Positions 1-6,805 of a stretch of 10,468 nucleotides of DNA are shown piece after piece; position 1 is the stretch's first letter, and each line of letters begins with the position of its first letter. The DNA comes from STC-74 sp043756665. Lineage in GTDB: Bacteria > Patescibacteriota > Gracilibacteria > BD1-5 > UBA2023. The position numbers and the translations under genes were made by a program. The notes below the pieces were generated by a model. It did no database searches. It saw only the letters and a program-made list of their open reading frames with translations, and was not told the origin of the DNA. The stretch covers positions 1 through 10,468 of the forward strand of contig JAYUQR010000081.1 in the NCBI GenBank assembly GCA_043756665.1, written 5' to 3'.

Positions 1-120
1 ACATCCCCATTATCAGCAGCAATAACATCCCCATTATCAGCAGCAATAACATCCCCATTATCAGCAGCAATAACATCCCCATTATCAGCAGCAATAACAC
101 TTCAATTATCCACAGTAAGA
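1..120 (-). repeat. 24-bp perfect tandem repeat (minisatellite), coding
   Basis: Four adjacent identical 24-bp units occupy 1-96, and a fifth diverged unit (about 16 of 24 bases matching) occupies 97-120. The period is a multiple of three, so gain or loss of units keeps the reading frame and changes only protein length. Identity at every base, including third codon positions, implies recent expansion or active homogenisation. The array touches the window edge, so more units may follow. Confidence 0.97.
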
Positions 121-176
121 TGTAAGAGGCCTATTATAGCCATAAGAGTTACAGAAAAAATTACCTTTGTTTTCAT
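1..176 (-). CDS. Secreted octapeptide-repeat protein, N-terminal part
   Basis: The gene starts at an ATG at 176-174 and runs off the left edge, so only 58 codons are visible. It opens with MKTK and a hydrophobic stretch (VIFSVTLMAIIGLLHLTV), a typical signal peptide, so the product is probably exported. After it come four perfect copies of the octapeptide VIAADNGD, preceded by one diverged copy (LTVDNGSV) that overlaps the end of the hydrophobic segment. The codon at 104-102 is UGA and reads as Gly in DNGSV, matching DNGDV in the other units, which supports UGA=Gly. The acidic Asp-Asn-Gly-Asp pattern could bind calcium or stack as a beta-solenoid, but this is inference. I recognise no family. 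A strong promoter lies 34 bases upstream of the start, with no clear Shine-Dalgarno sequence. The number of repeats and the C-terminus lie outside the window. Confidence 0.75.
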
Positions 177-209
177 ATTTGTATTTGTTAAGAAGTAGAA
201 GGTGAATAT

Positions 210-238
210 ATTTTAGCATATTAAAAATAAAATGTCAA
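210..238 (-). promoter_or_regulatory. Sigma-70-type promoter for the repeat-protein gene
   Basis: On the minus strand a perfect TTGACA (238-233) is followed by a 17-base spacer and TAAAAT (215-210), with a TG extended -10 element (TGC, 218-216). The predicted transcript starts near 203, giving a leader of roughly 27 bases before the ATG at 176. This is the best promoter match in the window. Confidence 0.8.
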
Positions 239-249
239 TATATTGTCAT

Positions 250-279
250 TTGAAAAAAAGTATTAAATAAATATATATA
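250..279 (+). promoter_or_regulatory. Candidate promoter for the 667-residue protein gene
   Basis: TTGAAA (250-255) is followed by an AT-repeat giving TATATA at 272-277 (spacer 16) or 274-279 (spacer 18). A start seven or so bases downstream would fall at or next to the ATG at 284, giving a leaderless or nearly leaderless transcript. The surrounding DNA is very AT-rich, so a chance match is possible. Confidence 0.4.
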
Positions 280-283
280 AGGA

Positions 284-2287
284 ATGAATACAGCATTATC
301 ATGAAGTGAAGATTGAGTATTATTTCATAAAATTCGATGAGTAGTACCACCAACACAAGAAAGACTTTTAGTAACTCACCCAGTACAAGCAGAATATAGA
401 ATGAAGGTATTAAGTCTTTCAGGTGATTGAAAGACGACAGCTGAGCCTATATCTACCAGAATGGTGTTGAGGGCAATGGAATTACTGGATCAAGACTTAT
501 GAATGTTTCAGTTAGATATATCTCAGAAAATTGAGAACCAGTTTTGAGCAATAGCTCATTATGCTGCACTTATGTGTGCTGAATATAATTCTGGTGACCT
601 CAGGTTACTAGATGCTCATCGAGAAAAATTAGATGCAAATGCAGAATATATATATCAACAGGTTTTGGATATTTCATGAAAAGGGAAGGCTGATAGTACA
701 GATGCACAAACTCAAAATAGGCTAAACTTATTACGATGAACCACTATCAGGAATGATATTCTAGTATATCTCATGAATTATGCAGAATACTTATCCCGGA
801 GATGTGATTACTGAGAATCTATGGAATGGTATCAGAAATGCTTAACTGTGGCTCAGCTTCTTGGATCGGCACAATTTTATTTTGATGCACAACTCCATAT
901 TCATGGCACTTTCCCAAATGTTAATGAGCCTAGTTGAAGTGATATTATGGGAATGAAACAACTTATAGAAGATTGTAATACATTTGTTTATCGTGATGAT
1001 GGTTCCTGAGATTGAGTACATATGACCGAACCACAGAGGAGAAATCGAACGAATATGAAACACTATGCACTTCTCGAAGTTTATATGTATTTTAAGACAT
1101 ACAATCCTGGCTCAGCTGATTCTTCCATGTTTTTTCGTCAGTTAGAGAATTTTGAATGATTAAGGGGAGAGTTTATTGCATCTTTTGCACTAGGAGTTAC
1201 TCCAGTATTTGAGCTCTGTAGTCTTATCATAGTTCATAAGATAGAACATGCGATTTCAGGACATGTATGGAGAATGCATCAGTCAAGATTAGATCTTCCA
1301 GACTCAGCAAAAAAATATATAAATGCAAATTTCTGGCTCCCTCCAAATATTCATTTATCTGACCGTAGTCATGATCGATCTGCTGTAATTTCGAAATCTA
1401 TTCTCTACCAAGATTGTTTTCATCTCAGTTGGGTCGATATGAGGTTTCCTGCAATCCAAGCATTCATGAATGCTGATAGATGTTCGAGTGGAAGTATCCC
1501 CAGAGAAGACATAGAGGATCAGCTCTGCTATATTGCCCTGAAAATGTTATGATGATATTCCACAGATGTTGCTTCAGGGTTTAGAACATTTTTTGAGAGG
1601 AATAAGTCAGATATTCATATACAACAATTTATAGAAACAGTGTGTACGATGAGGAAACCTCAAAACGAAATGCTCACTCAAACAGCATGAGCATTAGGAG
1701 ATATAATTGTTTCTGAATATTTGAGAGAAATACTTTTCAAATGATGACGATATTTCCGAGAAATACTCGATGAAGCCCATCCTCAATGATGGTGCCTCGT
1801 ATATTCCATATGAAACGAAACATTCTCTATAGATCACAGTAAGGGATTAGTTCATGGAGCAATAGAAGATATGCTTTACCGACATCCTTGATCCTCGCGA
1901 AAAGTGAATTCTCAGAGCTTACTCAGTGTTGTATCGAATTGACCTACTCCAAGGGGATCTGTAAGTGTGCTAGCGGACCCAGAGATGTATAAATTATTTG
2001 CAGATTTTTATGCATCACACATAAAAGCCAAATCGGAAGCACAGATTCGACGACTACAAGTAATAATTCAGTTACGGGAGGACCAAAGAAAAAGATTAGT
2101 CAGTCAATTGAGCTCACTCTTGACGTCAGTGGAATCACGGTCATTTACCTCTGGTACACCTCTCTCACTTAATCTTGAAGATCAAAATCCAGAAATACTC
2201 GCATTGCTTGATTGAGAAGAGTTAACAATCCGTGTACTCAGAGAATTAATTATGTGGTTACAGGGCAATACTAATATTAGGAACTAA
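284..2287 (+). CDS. Uncharacterised 667-residue helical protein
   Basis: With UGA read as Gly this is one open frame from ATG (284-286) to TAA (2285-2287). An in-frame TAA at 278-280 makes this ATG the first possible start. It contains about 23 UGA codons against about 19 GGN codons, so UGA is its main glycine codon; under the standard code the gene vanishes into fragments. No signal peptide or membrane segment is visible, suggesting a cytoplasmic protein. Most of it looks alpha-helical. Around residues 165-190 is a stretch like a tetratricopeptide helix pair (MEWYQKCLTVAQLLG). Around 495-560 is a more beta-like segment (WCLVYSIGNETFSID). Residues about 575-612 are charged and Gln-rich and look like a coiled coil. 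GDGKTT at 47-52 resembles a P-loop but lacks the upstream glycine. I do not recognise the family. Its DNA is AT-richer than its right-hand neighbours and prefers AGA/AGG arginine codons, where they prefer CGN. Confidence 0.88.
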
Positions 2288-2643
2288 ACACTTATACTCG
2301 TCTCTACACTCACAATATCAACTCTACCACCATGACCTGAGGGATGAGCCTACTTGAAAGTAATTCGATATCCATGCAAGTGGAGAGAATCCAGTGGATT
2401 GAGTAGTAGATTGATCTTTCATGATAGTACAGTAAAAAATAAAAGTAGAGATCTATTTCCTGGGATGGCGAATCAGTAGGAGTTATCGAGATCCTAATGC
2501 CAAATATAGAGAGGGTATTAGGTCAATCATAGGCTAATATGGGACGTATAATTACTCTGAATACCGAAAAAACTCCTAAACATTAGCTTCCTTTTTCCCG
2601 ATTTTTTCATATACTCTCACTATTATTTCCTTACAGATTCACT
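2288..2643. other. 356-bp gap without a convincing gene
   Basis: I see no gene here. A 24-codon plus-strand frame (2332 onward) and a 31-codon minus-strand frame have no recognisable product. A longer open minus-strand frame has no ATG, GTG or TTG near its beginning. A small inverted repeat (AATCC, AGT, GGATT) lies near 2390-2402 and has no U-rich tail. There is no clear terminator for the gene ending at 2287. The right-hand part probably carries the promoter and leader of the DUF1993-ABC unit. Confidence 0.6.
2547..2552 (+). promoter_or_regulatory. Candidate -10 box upstream of the DUF1993-ABC unit
   Basis: A perfect TATAAT lies 92 bases before the ATG at 2644. No good -35 hexamer sits 16-18 bases upstream (the sequence there is close to CAATCA), so support is weak. 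An alternative -10, TATACT at 2610-2615, also lacks a partner. Confidence 0.35.
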
Positions 2644-3159
2644 ATGTACTACACTCTCGCTGTTACATTTACCGCTGATCGACTCCGTGCTCTCCAGAAC
2701 CTCATTACCAAGATCGATGCTGAGGCTCGAGAATGAGGGATCCCCGACCAGCGAATCCTCGATATGCGTCTCACAGCTGATATGTTCTCATTTTCTCGAC
2801 AGGTTCAGATCGCAACTGATAATGCGAAGGGAATGGCGAGTCGACTCACAGGGAAGGATGCTCCAGTCTATGAAGATAAAGAGTCGACACTCGCGGAACT
2901 CGTCGCTCGTGTCGAAAAGACGATTACATTTCTCGAATCACTGAAGGAATCTGACTTCGATGGTGCAGAGGCGAGAGAGGCTCGTTTCCCATGGTTTCCT
3001 GATATGCACCTCAAGGGAGGGGGATACCTCCTCTCGTATGCGATCCCGAACTTTATGTTCCATATTACGACAGCGTATGCGATCCTTCGACATCATGGAT
3101 TCGAGATCGGGAAGGGGGACTTTCTCGGGACACTCCCACTTATCCCCGATACGAAATAA
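2644..3159 (+). CDS. DUF1993 family protein
   Basis: A 171-residue protein from ATG (2644) to TAA (3157-3159). It matches the DUF1993 family (helical, DinB-like fold) along its length: the characteristic block LTADMFSFSRQVQIATDNAKG at about residues 43-63, a middle helix with STLAELVARVEKTI, and the C-terminal block PNFMFHITTAYAILRHHG at 135-152 followed by GKGDFLG. Residue 31 is encoded by UGA (2734-2736), in the loop EGGIPDQ. Without recoding, the likely N-terminal 40 residues would be lost. Family members occur in many bacteria and fungi without a proven biochemical role; the DinB-like fold suggests a metal- or thiol-related function, but this is inference. The ABC ATPase gene begins one base after the stop codon, so the two are probably co-transcribed and translationally coupled. 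No Shine-Dalgarno sequence precedes the start. Confidence 0.95.
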
Positions 3160-3160
3160 T

Positions 3161-4072
3161 ATGAAAAAAAAGTATGCACTGACAGTAAAAGGTCTCAAAA
3201 AAGTCTATGGAAATGGAACAGAGGCCCTCAGAGGCGTATCCTTCGATATCGAAGAGGGAGATTTTTTCGCGTTGCTCGGACCCAATGGGGCAGGGAAGTC
3301 TACAGTGATCGGGGTGATCTCATGACTCGTGAACAAATCGAGTGGACAGGTCGTCATCGGTGGACATGATCTCGATAACTCTGGAGCTGAGGCACGTATG
3401 GGTGTCGGAGTGGTTCCACAGGAATTCAATTTCGGGATATTCGAAAAGGTCTATGATATCATCCTCGCTCAGGCGGGATACTATGGAATCTCACCGAGTG
3501 TCGCTGCCCCGAATGTCGAGAAGTACCTGAAGGCACTCGGACTCTGGGAAAAAAAAGATGTCCAGGCACGTACCCTTTCGGGTGGGATGAAGCGTCGCCT
3601 CATGATCGCACGAGCTCTGGTTCACGAGCCACACCTCCTCATACTCGATGAGCCGACGGCAGGAGTCGACCTCGAACTGAGACTCGGTATGTATGACTTT
3701 CTCCGTGAGCTGAATGCATCAGGAACAACGATCATCCTCACGACACACTACCTCGAGGAGGCAGAGAGCCTCTGTCGTCATATGGCGATCATCGATACAG
3801 GAAAGATCGTAAAATACTGACCGATCCGTGAGCTCCTCGCCTCTATGGAGGATGAAGTGGTCACGATCGACCTCGATAAGAAATATATTGGAGGATCACT
3901 CACTGAGTATCAGCCGATGATCCAAGACTGGGGAATCGACCTCACTATATCGAGTCAGCACACCCTCGATACCGCACTCCAAGTACTCCAGAAAGAAGGA
4001 TATCAAATCCGTACGATCAAGCCAAAAAGTTGAAGACTCGAGGAATTTTTTATGAAGAGTACGGAGAAGTAG
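3161..4072 (+). CDS. yadG: ABC-2 type transporter ATP-binding protein, YadG-like
   Basis: A 303-residue ATPase from ATG (3161) to TAG (4070-4072). All nucleotide-binding motifs are present: Walker A GPNGAGKST at 40-48, Q-loop VVPQEFN with Q87, signature LSGGM at 139-143, Walker B LLILDEP at 159-165 with catalytic E164, D-loop AGVD at 167-170, and H-loop H196. The sequence around VPQEFNFG, SGGMKRRLMIARAL and DEPTAGVDLELR closely follows E. coli YadG as I recall it, and the C-terminal RLEEFF matches the YadG ending. UGA codons encode residues 55 (3323-3325), 220 (3818-3820) and 291 (4031-4033). Gly55 lies just after the Walker A helix and joins two halves that would otherwise be separate fragments. 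YadG-type ATPases normally drive an ABC-2 permease (YadH type) exporting an unknown substrate. No permease gene is adjacent: upstream is DUF1993 and downstream is a convergent gene overlapping by 23 bases. Confidence 0.95.
4050..4072. other. Tail-to-tail overlap of the ABC and HD genes
   Basis: The last 23 bases of the plus-strand ABC gene (stop TAG 4070-4072) are also the last 23 bases of the minus-strand HD gene (stop TAA 4052-4050). Both stops are clear, so the overlap is real if both frames are genes. No terminator hairpin fits between them, so transcription from each side likely runs antisense into the other. Confidence 0.8.
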
Positions 4073-4919
4073 CGTTTGTATTCAACTGATCTTTTATCTT
4101 CTGCAGATTTCAGATATTTATATCATATTTTTTTTTGATCCTATCTTGGGCTGTTATATCGAGTAAAACCTGGATATTGTCGGTATATAATCTCCAAACA
4201 AATTGTAGGAAATCTTGTCTTGATTGTATCCAGACGGCATCGCGGACTTTGGATATTCATTCCTCATCATAGAAGTTATCACTTTCTGTCATCCAGTACT
4301 CCCATCCAGAGAGGAGGCAGCCACATACATCAGCAAAAACGAGGAGTTTTTCTTCAGTTGTTTGTGCTTCATATGGTCGATAGAGTGGACTGTCTTTTTC
4401 TACTGCAGGGGGTCTCTGGTGGGAAGAGGTACTGAGGATAAGTCGAGATAGTGTTCAGAAATCACTTTCTTTTGGTCTTTTTTCTGCTCATCGGAAGTCT
4501 CTCCACAAGAGTGAGAGCGCGTATTCTTCATTCGATCTCGAGTCTCATCTGATTACTTCCTGTCGATATTTTTTCCCTACATGTCCATCATCATGACGAG
4601 AAGATGCTTCGAGCATGAGGATTTTTTCACGATTATTGAAAATTGATGGATTTATCAGATGACTCAGGAGATAGGAGAGTCGACCATGGACATCGAAATG
4701 GTGTTCCAGGGTGTGGAGCTTTCATGTGAGCTGCCTATGTCTTTCGAGTACTTTTGGGTGCTGAGCTGAGAGGCTGGTTATGAGTTTCTCATCATCAGAA
4801 TCTACATTTCCTAATACTGCCAGAATTCGAGCATTGAGTACTGCTAAAAGAACTGAACTTTCTGATTCTCAGTCAATAGCCTGCAGGGAAATGGGAATTG
4901 ATTCCGCTTCTATTCACAT
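4050..4919 (-). CDS. Predicted HD-domain metal-dependent phosphohydrolase
   Basis: A 289-residue protein from ATG (4919-4917) to TAA (4052-4050), visible only with UGA=Gly (8 UGA against about 5 GGN glycine codons). An in-frame TAG at 4931-4929 makes this the first possible ATG; the second codon is UGA. The order of motifs follows the HD-superfamily proteins whose members carry YHNxEH...HDIGH...NEERSA: LEHHFDVHGRL with H73 or H74, SSRHDDGH with H109-D110 and H113, SNEEYALSLL with N130-E131-E132, a LILSTSSH segment at about 160-167, and a last acidic position in LLVFADV (D197). These would bind one or two metal ions for phosphate-ester or nucleotide hydrolysis. The substrate cannot be told. 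It lies downstream of the helicase on the same strand with a 92-base gap, so it may share its transcript. The assignment rests on motif spacing and is moderate. Confidence 0.72.
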
Positions 4920-5011
4920 AGAGTGAGTCTATCAGAAACATGGATAATATGCAAACACAGAACTTTTTTTACGGATCAATCGTTTCGGAGATGTATAATT
5001 TCTCTCTTTGG

Positions 5012-6712
5012 TTATACGTTTCTCGGAATTGACGGATCGACTGGTTTACTCTTCTCTGCCTTTCGTGCTCCGAATCCATAAGGTTTTTTTTCAGTGAATT
5101 CCTTTCTCTTTCCATCAGGAGTTCCTGGGATATAGGGTTTTCGAGGCTCTGAGTTTTTGAAGTCTGACTTCCCATTTTTTTCTCATTTCCTTGGAGGTGT
5201 ATTCTCTTTCCATTCTTTCTTTGGTCCGCCGAATTTCGAGTTTCCCTTCATATTCTGTTCCCGCTGCTCTGCTTGTTCCCGAGTCGGACGGACATAGTTG
5301 AGTTTCTTACTCTCATTGGTCCATACTTTTTTCTCTTCTTTCTTTTCGAGAGGGAGCGCAGGTAGGGGGGTTCGTTTTCTCTCGAATGATGATTTTGGTT
5401 TCTCAGAAGGAGAATTCCCGAATGATCTCGGTTTCTGATGTGAGAAACTTCCTCTTCCTGTCGGTTTTACAGCCTTTACGGGAGTATGATCCATAAGTGG
5501 ATAGGCATGTCCATCGATAATGGAGATTTTTTTCGATATGAGTATCTCGATATCTCGGAGGTAGGCCTTCTCCTCGGCATCACAGAAGGCGATCGCGATC
5601 CCACTCGCTCCCGCTCGACCAGTACGACCGATACGGTGGACATAAGATTCGGCGATATTCGGAAGCTCAAAATTGATCACATGGGTGAGCTCATCGATAT
5701 CGATTCCACGGGCAGCTATATCGGTCGCGACGAGGACACGGATTTCTTTATTTTTGAATCCTGAAAGTGCTGCCTGACGATTGTTCTGAGACTTGTTTCC
5801 ATGGATGGCTTTCGCGGGTATCCGAGCCAGATCGAGATCTTTCACGACTTTATCGGCTCCATGCTTGGTACGAGTGAAGACGAGTACCCGTTCGATGGAT
5901 TGATCTTTCAGGAGATCTTTGAGAAGTTCTTTTTTATTATGTTTATCGACGAAATAGACACTCTGTCGTATCATATGAGCGGTGCTCGAAGGTGGAGTCA
6001 CTTCCACTTTCGAAGGAGTACGCAGTATCTTATGTGAGAGTTCTACGATCGCAGGAGGCATAGTAGCTGAGAAAAAGAGGGACTGTCGCTTGGAGGGGAT
6101 TTTTGCGAGTACTTTTTTCACATCATTCACGAATCCCATATCGAGCATACGATCAGCTTCATCGAGGACAAAGAACTCGATAGAGTGGAGATCGACAAAT
6201 CCCTGTTGCATAAGATCGAGGAGTCGACCAGGAGTCGCAATGAGGATATCGACTCATTTCCCGAGTGCATCTACCTGCGCATGCTGACTCACTCAGCCAA
6301 ATATCACCATCGATCGAAGTTCTGTGTGACGCCCATATGCCTGGAAACTCTCCTTGATCTGGATGGCGAGTTCACGGGTTGGTGTGAGGATAAGTGCTCG
6401 AATTTCTCGAATATACTTCTGTTTCTGTGGTTTCGTCATCGCGAGCGAAACGTGGCGATTCAGGGTTTGCGTTGCCTGGATTGCTTCATTCCTCGCAATG
6501 ACAGAACCAGAATGACTGTTGCTGAGAAGCTGGATCATCGGAATGGCAAAAGCTGCCGTCTTCCCCGTTCCAGTCTGGGCGACTCCAAGGAGATCCTTTC
6601 ACTCGAGAATGATGGGGATCGATTGTTCCTGGATAGGAGTCGGAGATGTGTATCCTTCATCAGTAAGTGCCCGAAGAATTGGTTCGATCAGATTGAGATC
6701 AGAGAAGTTCAT
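5012..6712 (-). CDS. rhlE: DEAD-box ATP-dependent RNA helicase, RhlE type
   Basis: A 566-residue helicase from ATG (6712-6710) to TAA (5014-5012). Motifs in order: Q-motif F3 with GYTSPTPIQEQSIP at 20-33, motif I AQTGTGKT 45-52, Ia PTREL 111-115, GG 139-140, Ib TPGR 160-163, DEAD 184-187, SAT 215-217, V ATDIAARGID 329-338, VI HRIGRTGR 359-366. It unwinds structured RNA, probably in ribosome assembly or RNA decay. UGA codons give Gly38, Gly140 (second Gly of the GG motif), Gly153 and one Gly in the tail. The start MNFSDLNLIEPIL matches how RhlE proteins begin. Between motifs I and Ia are 58 residues, against 30 in E. coli RhlE as I recall it; the surplus coincides with a palindromic element. 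From about residue 418 the protein has a long basic, Lys- and Pro-rich tail, probably disordered and RNA-binding. Translation past the UGA near 5182 adds the last 56 residues. Confidence 0.96.
6435..6502. repeat. Palindromic repeat element inserted in the helicase gene
   Basis: An imperfect inverted repeat: a left arm at 6435-6464 beginning GTCATCGCGAG and ending GCGATTCAGG, and a right arm at 6475-6502 whose complement begins GTCATTGCGAG and ends GCAATCCAGG, with a 10-base loop between. Partial symmetry continues outward to about 6429-6508 (GGTTTC and AGAACC). The core GTCATTGCGAGGAAnGAAGCAATC resembles a small palindromic repeat scattered through many bacterial genomes, usually between genes; this comparison is from memory. 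Here it is translated as part of the helicase (SVIARNEAIQATQTLNRHVS), with no frame disruption. No second copy occurs in the window. Confidence 0.8.
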
Positions 6713-6740
6713 GTATCTGTAGGATAATAAGAAAAAGAAA

Positions 6741-6758
6741 TGAGGGCAGAAGCCCTCA
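6741..6758 (-). terminator. Intrinsic terminator after the surface-protein gene
   Basis: A perfect 7-bp stem (TGAGGGC and GCCCTCA) with a 4-base loop. Read on the minus strand it is followed by ATTTCTTTTTCTT, a U-rich tail; on the plus strand it is followed by A's. It lies 47 bases past the stop of the surface-protein gene and 29 bases before the helicase start. Confidence 0.72.
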
Positions 6759-6770
6759 AAAATCTTGGTG

Positions 6771-6798
6771 ATTATGTTTATTTTTTTTCTTTTAGCAA
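6771..6798 (-). promoter_or_regulatory. Candidate promoter for the helicase gene
   Basis: On the minus strand TTGCTA (6798-6793) and CATAAT (6776-6771) are spaced by 16 bases. If used, the transcript would begin just before the 6741-6758 hairpin, placing it in the helicase leader. Both hexamers deviate from consensus, so support is modest. Confidence 0.4.
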
Positions 6799-6805
6799 TT
6801 CTCAC

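Noticed and set aside
1..96. Regular 24-bp repeats as a CRISPR array
   Set aside because: The units abut directly without spacers and are in frame behind a signal peptide, so they are a coding tandem repeat.
422..439. P-loop (GDGKTT) in the 667-residue protein
   Set aside because: The first glycine of the GxxxxGK[ST] pattern is absent (Ser at that position) and no Walker B motif is evident.
284..2287. A pseudogene with many stop codons
   Set aside because: All interruptions are UGA, none is UAA or UAG, there is no frameshift over 2 kb, and neighbouring conserved genes show the same UGA pattern.
2288..2560. Open minus-strand frame of roughly 80 codons, and fragments reading AHPSGHGGRVDIVSVE
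   Set aside because: The long frame has no plausible start codon; the fragment is cut by TAG in another frame. With UGA not a stop, chance open frames are longer, so this is weak evidence of a gene.
4220..4451. Two plus-strand open frames of 71 and 75 codons
   Set aside because: They lie antisense inside the HD-domain gene and have no recognisable product or start signals.
4969..5175. A 68-codon minus-strand gene between helicase and HD gene
   Set aside because: It overlaps the helicase tail in another frame; the helicase frame continues through the UGA to TAA at 5014-5012.
6713..6805. N-terminal extension of the helicase to 6805
   Set aside because: It would add a hydrophobic stretch foreign to RhlE proteins and run through the terminator hairpin; MNFSDLNL at 6712 is the natural family start.
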